A DNA stretch of 64,000 nt from Shinisaurus crocodilurus (Eukaryota > Chordata > Lepidosauria > Squamata > Shinisauridae). Positions 45,450 through 56,806 of the stretch are shown here, piece by piece. The first letter of the stretch is position 1. The number at the start of each line of letters is the position of its first letter. The position numbers and the translations under genes were made by a program. Below the pieces are notes generated by a model that worked only from the letters and a program-made list of their open reading frames with translations, was not told the DNA's origin and ran no database searches. Location of the stretch: contig CM037876.1 of assembly GCA_021292165.1 (NCBI GenBank), positions 39,666,575-39,730,574 of the forward strand, given 5' to 3'.

Positions 45450-45840
45450 TCATGAACAATTCCAATGAAAAAGAAAAATGGGAGACATCTAGAAAAGCCA
45501 ATGAGGCTGCACAAAAAGGAGTGATGCGCTTGATGATGAGCTGGAAATTAAAAAGCATACATAAGAAATGGGTGGACGGACAGCTCATCAAGGATGAATA
45601 CAGACAAGTACCCCGGACTTGTAGGGACAGTGTCAGGAAAGCTAAAGCTCAGAATGAACTAAGGGTGATGAGGGATGCTGAGAGCGACAAAAAGGGCTTT
45701 CTCAGGAGTGTTCAAGGAAAGAAGAAGGCTCTGGTAGACTTGCTGCTCAGTAAGGATGTTGAAATATTAACAGATGACAAAGACAAGACAGGAGGTATTC
45801 AACTCCTACATTGCCTCCATCTTCTCCTTAAGGGGGAACT
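45450..45840 (+). pseudogene. CR1 LINE ORF2 linker fragment
   Basis: The 134-codon frame includes ETSRKANEAAQKGVMRLMMS, VDGQLIKDEYRQVPRTCRDS and VRKAKAQNELRVMRDAESDK before KKGFLRSVQGKKK. This is the segment upstream of RT in CR1 ORF2. It ends without RT. It may be a separate copy from the CR1 that starts near 48580. Confidence 0.7.
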
Positions 45841-45859
45841 GCATGCATCCTTTTAAAAT

Positions 45860-46548
45860 AGCATGAATGGTGAGGGGGGTCGGGATTGCAGTTCAAGACT
45901 GATAAGGAGTTGGTCAGAAAATACCTAGCTACCTTTGAACAACAACAAAATTAGTTTTTATAATATACAGTCTAACATAATTCTTTTCAGAAATTGAGAA
46001 ACAATTAGATTTAAAACAAACAAACAATATACCTAATTTAAGCTATATTCCATTAAAGCTAACACCCCCCCCCCCAATAGAAAAAATAAAATTTAAAAAT
46101 GGAAAAGAAATGAGACACTCACTGGATTCAAAACATAGAAAAATCAAGTTGTGTTTTTGGAAGCAAGAAATTTGTTTTACAATAATTAATAAATGGAACC
46201 CAATTTATTATAAAACTGTCCTGTCACTGCATTTTCTTTTGTTCTCATATAATGCATTAATTTAGGGATATGAACAAATTCCCACATTTTTTCTAAGCAT
46301 TCACTTATTGTAGGTATGATTAATCATCTCCAGTTTTTGGCATATATGATTCTTGCTGCTATAACCATATAAGGAGCTAGTTCTTTATGTTCCTTGTAAA
46401 ACAAAATTATCCATATAATTTAACAAAATAATACTGGATCAAGTGGCATGTCATCATATCCTAAAATCTTTTTAATTACCGTACATTGTTCCCCCACAAT
46501 ACTTCTTTCCTGATGACATTCCCACCATATATGAAGAAAAAACCAATT
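45860..46548. other. Unannotated sequence
   Basis: AT-rich DNA with a poly-C run near 46066-46075; nothing recognised. Confidence 0.3.
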
Positions 46549-46550
46549 TA

Positions 46551-46807
46551 CAGTAATACCTTGCATTACAAGCATAATTCGTTCTGGAACCGTGCTTGTA
46601 ATCCAAAACACTCTTTTATCAAAGCGAGTCTCTGGCGGGCATGAGTGGGGCCAATTTTGGCCCGCTACGCCCGCTTGAGGCAAGCGGTTACATCCCTACT
46701 TGTCTTGCAAGACCTTGCTCGTTTATCAAGTCAAATTTTTTTAAAGTTTTGTGCTTCTCTTGCAAAATGCTCTCAGACCAAGTTACTTGCAATCCAAGGT
46801 ATTACTG
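46551..46807. mobile_element. Tc1/mariner-type MITE
   Basis: Ends CAGTAATACCTTGCATTACA and TGCAATCCAAGGTATTACTG are inverted, with TA on both sides (46549-46550 and 46808-46809), as expected for the Tc1/mariner superfamily. The length is 257 bp and there is no transposase. Confidence 0.8.
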
Positions 46808-46829
46808 TATCTTAAATGATAATCCTTTA

Positions 46830-47200
46830 CAAGGTCGGAGCGCCCCCCCCCCCAGCGACATGGTTTCTTCTGCACTGGAAGGAAACCAAGCATGGAAGAC
46901 CATGCTTGGTTCCCTTGTGGGCAGGGGGGGCATTCCTGGGGGTGAGGAGGGAAGGGGCGAGACTCCACCGGATTCCAAGGAATCCAGGTGGCTCCTCAGC
47001 CTTTCCTCCTAGGAAGAGGGAGAAAACATCTAGATGGCCAAAATTGGCCATCTAGATGTTTTTGAGGGTGGAAAGAGGGCAGAGGATATCCTAACCTCTA
47101 TGCTCCTCCTGCCTTCAGTAGGATGCCCGTAATCCTCCAAGTTTGGAGGGTTACAAGCAGCCTCATAGGTTCGCGCTATTCATGTCTTCGGGATGGATGA
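46830..47200. repeat. Family C-like repeat with strong hairpins
   Basis: It contains a perfect 40-bp hairpin at 47023-47062 (arms AAAACATCTAGATGGCCAA) and an inverted pair at about 46880-46916 (GGAAACCAAGCATGG/CCATGCTTGGTTCCC). The right part resembles 7560-7640. Confidence 0.5.
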
Positions 47201-47221
47201 ATGGCATCCTAGGATACGAAT

Positions 47222-47310
47222 ATCAATCCTGACTACTCAGAAGTAAGCCTTGTCAAGTTTAATCAAGCCTACTTCCAAGAACATGTGTATAGGATTACAG
47301 CCTAAAGGAA
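47222..47310 (+). repeat. Short palindromic-type dispersed repeat, second copy
   Basis: CTCAGAAGTAAGCCTTGTCA through GTGTATAGGATTACAGCCT is related to 9556-9645 in the opposite orientation. Confidence 0.5.
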
Positions 47311-48335
47311 CTTGCTGATGTACCAAGGCATGGGCTAATTGGGCCACAGTGCAGGCTGTTTCAGGGGCCTGCCAGTGTTTAATGGCTAGGCCCACCTACA
47401 ATATGCTGTGCATGCATCAATTCCTAAAGTATAGCATTTTGGTGTTGCCATGTCTTATCACCTGCTTTCTCTTCTCTGCTTAGGGTGGCCATGTGTCCTC
47501 TGTTACATAGGACAATCCTCTATTTGAAGGGCTGGCAGAGGGCTGTCCTCTATTTTGAAGGCATCCTCTATTTGAGGTGCTATGGGTGGGCATGCACACA
47601 CATATACAAATGTCATGTCGAAGGCCGACCTTCTCTCTCACTCCTTCCAAGTAGTCACCGACAATGGCTTCTTAACGAAGCTCTGAAATGTTAATGCCAG
47701 TCAGACTGACTTAAAAGTACAAATGAAGTGTATCGCAGAAATCAATGACAAAAGAAACAAATATAATTAGGATACTAACCATTCAAGAAATGTGACCTAT
47801 AAAGAAGAATTTGATTCCAAACTGAATTCTCCTCTTCTTTTCCAAACTCAAATTAACCACACTCCGCATCTAAGGAAGATCCTCTTGCTTAAGGGCCAGT
47901 CTCTTGGAACACCTGACACTTCTCAGCTGGTCCGTCTGCTTTAGCTGATGCCACACACTAAGATTAATGACACCTGATCTGCCCTCCTCCTCCTCCTCCT
48001 CAACATGCTCCGTTTGCCTTCCCACAGAGTCTGGAGTTGCTTCACTCCCAAATACCGCCTGGCTTATCCCTGAGTCCCCCAGCCTTGGCATTTCAGCTGT
48101 GGTTTCCAACCCCTCCTCCTCCTTTGACTCAGAATCATTTCCCAGATCCCTTGAAGACACTTGTGCAGGAGCAATGGGCCCAGTCTCTACATGTCATATG
48201 CATCAGTTCATAGTTGGAGGTGCAGTAGTGGGGCCACTACAGCCCGCCAGCCCAGTACCTATAATGTCCATGATCCAGCCCTGTCTACTTTTGTCTATCA
48301 TCTATGCAAAATACTAGAGAACCGGTGAGGTGCCA
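47311..48335. other. Unannotated sequence
   Basis: No gene is recognised. The frame 47967-48317 and its antisense 47870-48160 have low-complexity Ser/Glu runs and no domain. A (TCC)n run lies at 47983-48001. Confidence 0.3.
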
Positions 48336-48480
48336 ATTTTCAAAGGTGGGGGGAAGTAAGAGTCAGGAAACCCCAGACTGCTCAGTCTGACCTCAATATA
48401 CTAGAACAGATGATAAAGTAGACATTTTTTAAATCAACTGCATAACAATGCTGTAATTAGTAGACACCAACCTGGCTAAA
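48336..48480 (+). pseudogene. LINE RT fragment, CR1-like
   Basis: GAAACCCCAGACTGCTCAGT and CTGACCTCAATATACTAGAA recall the CR1-group segment encoding NYRPVSLTS. Short and badly decayed. Confidence 0.4.
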
Positions 48481-48648
48481 GGAGGATAATGAGATTCAGA
48501 AAAGCTGAATGAATTATCTGTTAGCTGTTTTGTTTTTGATTTTTTTGAAAGTGTTGTATTTCATTCTTTTGAATGGAGAGGTGATTCAAAAATACTTTAA
48601 ATAGATAAGTTGCATCTGTCTTCACTGCAGAAGATGTAGGATTGATAC

Positions 48649-49352
48649 TGTGATGTTATGTTATTGGGGGTAAATTAAAGTGTATATATGGTAAGTACAA
48701 TAATGTGTTCTTGTATTGAGTCTATGGTTATAAGTATGAATTCCTGTTGCATCTCAGTGTTTTATATTAGGTAAGTCTAGGGTGATTAATGATAGGCAGG
48801 AAGAATGGTGTATTTGCATATGTGAGACGATTGGCTGAGAGAGTGAAAAGGGGGGTAATGCCTGTGTTATATAAACTGTGGGTGGTGCTGTTTAGGAGGG
48901 AAGAGGGAGTGGAGTGGAATTGAGAGAAGTTGACTGGAGAGAGAGTGGAGAGGGAGTTCAGAGATTGGATTAGGATAGGAATAGGATTAGGATTAGGATT
49001 GTTAGGAGACTAGCTAGTGAGTGCAGGGATTAATATTTTGGGAACAGTTGGTGACGGCAGATTGGAAATAGAATAGGATAGTAAATTATTTAATATGAAC
49101 TGAAACTTACTTCAGGAAACTGTTGTTGTTAAAATAAACTTTACTTTGTTTATTGAAACAACCTGTGTGGGAAGCTGTGCTTTATATTTGGTCAAAGAAG
49201 TATAAGGTAGGGATAATAGACATCCCAAGGTCAGTGTGAGAGGTGTAGTAAAGGTTAGAGAAAGAGAAACCCCCAACCTTATAAACACACCTATTATAGC
49301 TCCAAAAAGGAGGGCAAGCTTGAGGGCCCTATGAGGGGAGGGGCATGTGACA
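48649..49352 (+). mobile_element. Solo LTR, family S, 5-bp target duplication
   Basis: It starts TGTGATGTTATG and ends GTGACA, flanked by GATAC (48644-48648 and 49353-49357). It has a TATA-like TTATATAAAC near 48880 and AATAAA near 49133, so transcription is to the right. Closing the insertion restores CR1 text. It is about 200 bp longer than the relative at 11935-12441, largely in the centre (49115-49250). Confidence 0.9.
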
Positions 49353-50155
49353 GATACCCATGCCTGAACTGACTATTTCAGGAAAGGAGTTTGAAGAACG
49401 GAGGCAAAAGAATAGTGGCTTGATATGAAGTTCTAGGCCTTATTAACATCTTAAAAAATAACACATCACTTGGTATGGATGGTATTGGTCTGAGAGTTCT
49501 TAAATAATTCAGTTCTGAAATTACTGATCTTCTAACATAATATGAAACTTGTCCCAAAGATCAGCCTCTGTATCAGAGAGCTGTAAAGTGGCCACTTGAA
49601 CACCAGTGTTTAAAAAGGGATCGGGGGGAGCCAAGAAATTACAGGCCAGTTAGCTTGTTAAGATGAGATATAGTTCTGATCATTTGGTTATGGCTACACC
49701 TCCAAAAGGAAGTCCACAGCCCTCACAAGAAGTGTTGGGTAAGCAAGGGTTCAGGAGAAAAGAAGCAGCCTGCCCACCTCCCCAGCAGGGCAGAAGGCAA
49801 AAGGTCATGACTGAAGGCTTGAATGGAAGAGTGAGTGAAGCCTAGAGGCATGCATAGGCAAATGAGTGGCAGGCTTGCATTGATTAAGACCTGAATATTG
49901 CATATCGCCTAAAACACAGGAGGATTTCTCCTGAAAAGATATGGCTCCCCCCCCCCCCCACTGGGCGAATACCACCAGAAGCTTCCTCCAAAGACAGTCC
50001 CATCAGCAGGAAGACCCAAACCTTTGCTTTCCTAAGTACACCCATCATGAGTCATCAAAACATAAAGAGTAAGGTTGTTAGCAGAGTTTGAAGACATCTG
50101 TGGGGCAAAGACCACCCCCACTGCTCTCATTTCCCCAAAAGGGCGGGAAAGAGAC

Positions 50156-50160
50156 TATAA
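50156..50160 (+). promoter_or_regulatory. LTR TATA box
   Basis: GACTATAAGAACC, 9 bp after a GC box. The matching TATAA in the 3' LTR is at 56993-56997. Confidence 0.6.
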
Positions 50161-50478
50161 GAACCAAGAGGTTTTAGCAAGGTGTGTCGGGAGGAAGAGC
50201 TGAGGGGGTCACCTTGGAACGCGGACTGTGGGGCTACAGCTGGAACATCATCACAGCAGACAGATAGTAGCTGGGACTTTGCTTTTCTATCCTTCTAGGT
50301 GGGAATCTCTCCCCCCCCCACCCTTTCTATTCAGGCTTGTCAGGGCAAAAGGGACTCTTTCTCCTCTCCAGAATACAGGGTGTGTTTGAACCATAGCGTA
50401 AGGATATTTTGCTGCCTGACATCACTAGGTTTGCTTTACCGACAAGTAAGACGCTGTACCTACTCTGTATTCTTCTTC

Positions 50479-50484
50479 AATAAA
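50479..50484 (+). promoter_or_regulatory. LTR polyadenylation signal
   Basis: AATAAA in TTCAATAAAACC, about 320 bp after the TATA box. The copy in the 3' LTR is at 57316-57321. Confidence 0.65.
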
Positions 50485-50660
50485 ACCACCCTTTTGTTTC
50501 TAGAGTCTATGTGTGTGTGTAGGTTTGTTTAAGTGTAAAAGGAGCAAAGCGCACACTTTCCCCCCAGCAGCGCAGGTTTTACCCCAGCCAAAGATCCTAA
50601 ACCTTTCGTAAGAGTGTGGGGTTAGAGGGAATCTAGCGCCCAGAATTATCTGTCGTAACA

Positions 50661-51446
50661 GATTGGTGGAGAAAGCGGGGCAGCAAGGTGGTGGATTTTT
50701 AAGATCAGGCAGCAAAGTGCAGGTCCTTAAGATCCTCACTGGGGAGCGTGTAGCAGTTGTGGTGGGAGTGTGTCAGGAGCTTTCCCTTTCTATTTCTAAG
50801 CACGGGAGGCAACTTTGGGTTGAGGGCGAGGGGCCAAAACATCCAAAAGTTGGGATTCTGTTCTGGGGTACGAGCGTGGGCTGACCCAGGGATTGTGTCT
50901 GTTCTAGGTGGAGGGCGAGGGCCAAAACCTGGGCAGGGATTTGTGACTGTATTGCGTGTTTTGGGTGGAGGGCGCGTAGTCAAAACCAAGGCACTTGTTC
51001 TTGGTTGCTGGAAAAGGAACCAGCAATTAGAAGCGTGTCTCTTGATCACTGGAAGAACAGTGAGTTGAGGGAAATCCAAGTGTGCACAGGAGAGAAAAAG
51101 AGTAGTGGGAAACAGCACTCAGAGGTGGCGGCAGGGTCTTCTGAGAAACGGGAAGCGGCCAACCCGTGATCCCAGGAAACCAGCAGCCAGTTCACAGAGC
51201 TAAGAGGTGTTTGAGAGAACTTAGGAGCATCACATTGTGGGACTTGTAAGTCGCAGCAACACGCGTAGGTTTCCTGAGCATAAGCAAAGTGCAAGTGCCT
51301 TTTAGAGGGTGATCTATAGCAGCTGCGGGTTGCAGGGCAAGGGATCGCCCCTGATCAAGGCGTATCCACTCCTGAGACCTGGGCAGGACCAAAGCACCCC
51401 CAAAAAGAGTTCTTCTTCCCTAGGGGTAACCACAAAGGGAAAAGTA
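50661..51446 (+). other. Retroviral leader with candidate primer-binding site
   Basis: Directly after the LTR lies GAT and then TGGTGGAGAAAGCGGGGC (about 50665-50682), placed where a tRNA primer would anneal. I could not match it to a tRNA. The rest of the leader is GC-rich with repeated GGTGGAGGGCG(A/C)G motifs at 50910 and 50962. Confidence 0.55.
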
Positions 51447-53433
51447 ATGGCAGCTACTTCAACAGCCTCCCCCATGAGTGGAGCCAGGAGATTTCTCATG
51501 AAGGGAGGAGAATTGACAGAATTAGAGGCATACATTGCCAAAAGAGGAACATGTGTATGGGGAGATGATTGTTTTAAAACAAGCAATTCTTTTAAAACAC
51601 TCAATGAAGCTTTGGAAGAGTATTTTAAAGAAAGCAAGCCTTCCAAATCACAGAGAAAGGCAGCCATTCTATGGGGAATGCATAATGTGTGTGGCAGCTA
51701 CCAAAAAATGTTAAGAGGCAATGCAGGAAGAGTTAGACCAGCAAAAACAGTTTGTAGAAGGGTGGAAATTGGAATGCCAACAATTAATCAGGGAGAAAGA
51801 AGAAATGCATGCAGACAAGGTGCGTTGGGGTTCAGCTCTCAGGCAGATGGAGCGGGAAAGAGACCAGGCTGTGCACCAGGCACAAGGGGCAAGTGGTGAA
51901 GTAGAAGAAGCCACGAAAAATCTAAGCCAGGCTAGGGCAGCCACTGAGGTGTTAATAGGGAAGTTGCAAAGATAAAGGCATGTGGTCACACATGACCACT
52001 GCAAGAAGCAAATCCAGGAACTTCAAAGGCAGCTAGAAGCTCAGCTAGGGCTCAATGTCGCCATCCAAAGCGTCTTGCCAGATGCGGAGGGTAGTGAGTT
52101 GAGGGCATTTATCCACCACATGCCAAGCCCAGAGCCAGATCCTCCAGCTCAGCGCCTGGGGAGCCCCGAAGGAAGACAGCTAGAGGCTAAGGGAGAAATG
52201 CCAGTAGCTCCAATAATAAGCAGGACAGTGACTACAATTGGCTCTGGGAATGGCAGAACAAGAGTAGAAGAAGTACAGGACACAGTGAGGTGGTCCCCAT
52301 CTCAGGCAAAAGCTTTGGCTGAGGTGTTGGGTCCACTCAATAAAGCAACAGTACTGGCATGGCTTTCTCGAATCAGTACTATGCACCCCACTGCTGACAT
52401 CTTTGATGTAGGCCAAGTGGCCCGGTACTGCGCCTCCAAGAATGACATCACGTGTATTGAGGCAAGGGTAGGATTGATCACTGGTCCCAATCTCAGTGAT
52501 TGGATGAAGGTGGCCATAAAGACTTTCTTTCCAGGCACGCCGTGCCTCAGACTGTATTTAATGGACTCTCAGGCACCCCATGAGGGACCAGAGGTCTATT
52601 TAAAGCAGAAAGAAAATGCTAGCCAGACTAGCAAATGGAGTTTTCAGAGCACAGGGGCAATGAGATTACAACACTAGAGAGTTTGTTGAGGCAGCCTACA
52701 CTGGGCTAAACACCCAAACAAGGAGGGCGATAGGAAGAATAGACCCCCAACAGATTACATGGGCCGAACTGCAGGAGGCAGTCCAGCAAGTCTCGGAGTG
52801 GATAAGGGAAACAGCACCCCCCCAGAAAGAGGGAACCCCCAAAAGAAAGGGCTTCCAGAGCCAATCCAGGCATTGACGTACACAAACCAAGGACCTCATC
52901 CTTCAGTAGTCCCTGGGGCAGACAGAGGCATGCCCAGGCAACAGAATGGATCCAGGTGGGCCCGAGGCCAAGGGAAAGGGCAAAATGGGGTTAGAAGAGG
53001 CTGCCTGCCAGGAAAGGTGCCTATTTACCCAGGTGAGGCTGCAGTGGCAAATGCCAGGCTGCAGCTACAACAGATATTGCAGAGGGACAAAAGGGATGGC
53101 TACACAGAACCAGTCCTAAGAAGCCAAGGGGATGGGCCCAAAGACCGAAAAAACTCTTCACGGGGAGTCCTGTGGAGACTGTTAAAAAGTTTTGGAGAAG
53201 ACATGAGGCAGTTTGACCAACAGCCAACCAGCATGTTCAAAGAAGCGGTCCGGCAAAAATTGGGGAGTAACCTTGGTGGGTGGGAAGAAGCCAGAGCTCC
53301 AGTTGTGCCCTCCGCCCCAGCATATCCAGAGCCTGCCAATGGGGTAGCCCCCACAGCAGCAATCCATGCCCGGACAGCAGAGCAGCAAGAAGCCATTCAG
53401 GCACTGCATGAGATCCAGTGGGATCTGTGCTAG
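51447..53433 (+). pseudogene. Retroviral gag-like region
   Basis: The likely start is ATG 51447-51449. The N-terminal part runs about 90 codons in one frame. A frame change near 51715 is followed by a Glu/Gln-rich coiled-coil-like segment (51721-51972), a stop at 51973-51975, and then a capsid-like segment to a stop at 52675-52677. More frame changes fall around 52680 and 52800-52870. The last part (to 53433) is open and ends in a TAG directly before protease sequence. Assignment to gag rests on position between LTR leader and protease; no zinc knuckle was seen. It is not functional as it stands. Confidence 0.7.
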
Positions 53434-53889
53434 GGAGGCCCGGTTCCCCTGGCCCCTCCTAGCCACATCTGCAGGCTAACGCCTGACCAGTGGGGGAGGC
53501 CAACAGTTCGGGCTGTAATTGGGGAATTGGGAACTGTAGCCCAATGTTTAGTAGACACATGTGCATCAGTAAATGTGCTGGATCCAGTCTGGGTGAACCA
53601 AGGGACCAACACCAAAGTTGTAATTAGCATCAAAAGATATGGCGGTGCCTTGCAAGAGGTTACAGTCTGGCAAGACATCCCCATAGCTTTAGGACCATTT
53701 AAAGGGACAGTAACAGGAGCTTTGCACAGGGGAGAAGGCATTCTAGGAATTCCATTCCTGCATGCACACTCTATGGTAGTAGATTTGGTAAATAGTGTTT
53801 TGTGGCAAATTGAGAGAGGCCCAAGGAGGTCTCTGCTGTACACCGGTGTGCAGCTATCAAGGCACCCCAGCCTCTGGCAGCCTTGGTAA
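53434..53889 (+). pseudogene. Retroviral protease region
   Basis: It is open in the same frame as the last part of gag, across a single TAG at 53431-53433. A retropepsin-like core shows the active-site segment as VDTCAS, where the family has DTG or DSG, so the glycine is replaced by Cys. A later GILGIPF segment matches the second conserved region. The frame ends at 53889; the pol sequence continues in another frame from about 53883. The active-site change and the frameshift make it a likely dead enzyme. Confidence 0.75.
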
Positions 53890-54428
53890 ATGACCCGTGG
53901 ACAGAAGAGTTTCCAGAAGTTTGGGCTAAAAACAAAATAGGGTGTGGGCGCGTGAATGAGAGTGCGCTGATTAAAGAGGCAGAGTCCAATCATCCCATAG
54001 CTGCACTCACAACCAGGGGACAAGCACGAAGAGCAAGTGTAACCACTCTAGACCTAGCAGAGCTGCAGAAGGGAGACAAGGAGGTAGAAGCATTAGCAGC
54101 AGCAGGCCGAAGTTCAAAGGGAAAACACCAAATCCGGCAGGAAGACGGATTGTGGTGGGCCATTAGTTCAGACCAAGTTTGCCATTGGATAGTCCCAGGG
54201 TGTGTACGGGGGGACTTGATTCAGTTCATTCATGAGCGAGGACAAAAGTGGGAAGGGCCAGCCTTAATTGTAGACAGAACCAGTCCGGCAGTCTACCAGG
54301 TTGAGATCCCAGCAGGTAAGAAGGGCAAGGCATGGAAGAAATACTTTCACTCCCCCCAGTTAAAAGAATGGAAAAGAAAGCCTCCAGATGCAGGTGCAGT
54401 GGATTTGAGCACAGCAACTGAGCAGTAA
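53883..54428 (+). pseudogene. Shortened retroviral pol (start of RT, linker, integrase end)
   Basis: The first ~20 codons look like the entry to RT (DPWTEEFPEVWA). The frame then passes to text resembling the RNase H-integrase linker and integrase N-terminal region (EDGLWWA, RGDLIQFIHERG), and jumps again to an integrase C-terminus (KWEGPALIVDRTSPAVYQVE). The RT palm, RNase H and integrase catalytic core are missing. Both deletion joins keep the frame open, leaving about 180 codons where a pol would have about 1100. The product cannot reverse transcribe or integrate. Confidence 0.7.
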
Positions 54429-54642
54429 ACGGGCATTCTCTCTCCTGGTGTTCACAGAATGACCCAAGCCTCAGATTGCAAGTGCACAGAGAAGAAAACC
54501 ACAAAAGGATCTGGGCAGGAAGTCTATGTGTGTCTGTCTTGTATGTTGTGTGTGATTAGAAATAATTGGGCATCACCAAACTAGGCGGGTGGGGGAGGGT
54601 TAGGACGTCACAGTTTCTCTCTCTTTACCCTATCCAGCCAAC
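54429..54642 (+). other. Spacer between pol remnant and env-like region
   Basis: No coding sequence is recognised. It contains CTCTCTCTTTACCC-like pyrimidine tracts upstream of the env-like ATG, which could mark a splice acceptor. Confidence 0.35.
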
Positions 54643-56369
54643 ATGTGGAAGACCCTAGTTCTGTGGGGAATCGTGCGAGGAGTCATGGGCGATTAGGAAG
54701 TCACCAACGGGTGGATGTGCCATGAGGTGGCGCGGCCAGAAATCGACATGGCGTGCACTCTTACCAACCTAATCCGGGAACAAGTCCCAAGAACGGCATT
54801 AAAATCCTCCTTCCGGTTGAATGTGCAGCATGATGCAGCTTGTGAGGCAGAACACAGGATTCCCTGCACGCGCAGTGGGGCGGAGATCCAAACCAGCTTC
54901 TGCTTTACTGGCAACCACAAGAGCTCCAGGGCACAGTTGCAATGTGCACCCCTTTTCAACGCTAGCCAAGGAGTGGATGTTTCCAGAGAGCCCGTCTGTC
55001 ACATCATCTTAGTCACCGCGGTCACTTGGGCAGTAGGTTCACCAGTCCACTTTCAAATCATGGTGGTCAGCGAAAGGGAGAGGCAGAAAGGCGAAGAAAT
55101 CCTGCTCACTCTAACGGCCTCCACTGGGCAAGTTTACCGGAGATCTTTCCAGAACTAGAACCATTTTAAAGGCCACGTGTCTGTAGAGAAGCTGAAAAGC
55201 CAAGGCATTTTGGACTGGGGTTTGATGTTAGATGAGAGGCATTGTGGAACCAACAGGGAACATATTCCATTTAGCTCTGTGAGTTATGACGCTGTTATTG
55301 ACTTCCAAAGTGCCCCGGGCCCTTACACCCTCAGGGTTGGGCAGAAGGTTCTAGCAATAGATCCCCTAATCAAAAATGTGACAATGTTGTCCAAGTTAGA
55401 ATACCCTATAATCGGGTCACACGTGCTAAAAATGAATCAATTCCAAGAAGTGATTTGGCAACCAAAAAGATCCTTGAAACAGGTCATTATACCACTCCAT
55501 AAATTGAATATCTCCCAGGAGTTTCCACAATGTGCACCATACCTGACCACGAGTCAGCAGGGATGGGGAAAATGGGAAGACTTATGGCAAGGGAGGTTTG
55601 GGAAAACCAGGAACACCAGGAGTGTCGGAGAAGCATTAAGCATGGGCGTAGGCTTCTTAGATGCAGGAGACATTGAGATTGTAGACAATAAACTGATGTA
55701 TGCCACCGAGCGAGTTGAAGAACTGGCAGACCCCATCACCAGGGAACTGGCACACACAGTAGAAGTGCCTCAGGTCATTTCTGCAATCCTCCCATTGTGG
55801 GAAAGGGTGATGGAAAAGGACAATTTTAAGATTGTAAATACTGTCATGTCTTTACAACAAAATGTCTCTTTAGCAATGTCGTGCATGCAGGCAAAGGGAC
55901 TAGCCCATCAGCTATATGTAAATAGGTGTTTTTGTAGCATAAGTATAATAGTAGGTTGTGAATGTGATTTTGAATTTAGTGGGTGCAAATGATTAAGGAA
56001 CAGGTAGGGCTTTACCCTACCCTCAAACCCATTTCCTTAGGTTATGGCTTGCAAGACCTACAGGGATTGCTAGCCCACCCAACACTGCAAAAAGAACTAG
56101 ACATGGTTAAGGAACTAGGAGAGCAAGCAGTCCTAGAAGTTCACCATGACAACCAGGAAATCAAGAAAATTGCAGCCTCAGTGAGGCAAGCAGGAGCAAA
56201 GAGCTGGTGGAGTTCACTAGAGGGGTGGTCCCCAAATTTGGCAGGAGTGTGGGCAATCCTGCTCCACCCAATCATAATCATGGCCATAGTGCAAAGCTGT
56301 CTTTCCATTGCAACCTTAGGTATACTTGTATGGATGAAAAGGTTGACACGAAAGTTCCAGAGGCTGTAG
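54643..56369 (+). pseudogene. Retroviral env-like region
   Basis: ATG at 54643 opens a hydrophobic, signal-peptide-like stretch, but a TAG at 54694-54696 interrupts it after 17 codons. The same frame continues to TAG 55156-55158 and again to TGA 55990-55992. The final part (55983-56369) lies in a different frame. It contains a charged helical stretch and, near 56236-56345, a strongly hydrophobic segment followed by basic residues, as in a transmembrane subunit. I identify it as env from position and this anchor; no CX6CC-type motif was recognised. At least two stops and one frameshift disable it. Confidence 0.65.
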
Positions 56370-56437
56370 CAGCGAATGAATGCCCAGTGCCAATTAAAGA
56401 GGTGGTAGCTTCATATTCTCCGAATACGAAGCTACCA

Positions 56438-56447
56438 ACGGGGGGAC
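56438..56447 (+). other. Polypurine tract
   Basis: AACGGGGGGAC lies immediately before the 3' LTR (TGTTAAG from 56448), where plus-strand DNA synthesis would begin. Confidence 0.65.
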
Positions 56448-56768
56448 TGTTAAGATGAGATATAGTTCTCATTTGGTTATGGCTACACCTCCAAAAGGAA
56501 GTCCACAGCCCTCACAAGAAGTGTTGGGTAAGCAAGGATTCAGGAGAAAAGAAGCAGCCTGCCCACCTCCCCAGCAGGGCAGAAGGCAAAAGGTCATGAC
56601 TGAAGGCTTGAATGGAAGAGTGAGTGAAGCCTAGAGGCATGCATAGGCAAATGAGTGGCAGGCTTGCATTGATTAAGACCTGAATATTGCATATCGCCTA
56701 AAACACAGGAGGATTTCTCCTGAAAAGATATGGCTCCCCCCCCCCACTGGGCGAATACCACCAGAAGT

Positions 56769-56806
56769 GGTTCCAGCTGTAGCCCTGCAGTCCACGTTCC
56801 AAGGGG
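56769..56806. repeat. 38-bp inverted copy of downstream LTR sequence
   Basis: This block is the exact reverse complement of 57046-57083 in the same LTR. The 5' LTR lacks it at the matching place (about 49978). The two form a 38-bp stem with a loop of about 240 bp. Confidence 0.9.

Larger units (their letters stand above)
49656..50660 (+). repeat. 5' LTR of the endogenous retrovirus
   Basis: 1005 bp, TG...CA. The promoter region has a GC box (GGGCGGG, 50141-50147) and TATAA at 50156-50160. AATAAA lies at 50479-50484, followed by a short TG repeat, so U3, R and U5 can be ordered. Confidence 0.9.

Noticed and set aside
47870..48317. Acidic/Ser-rich overlapping frames as a host gene
   Set aside because: Both strands are open because of a (TCC)n run; the products are low complexity with no known motif.
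48960..49010. TTAGGA/GGATTAG repeats as an interstitial telomere
   Set aside because: The units are irregular and are GGATTAG/GGAATAG rather than TTAGGG. They are part of the solo LTR.
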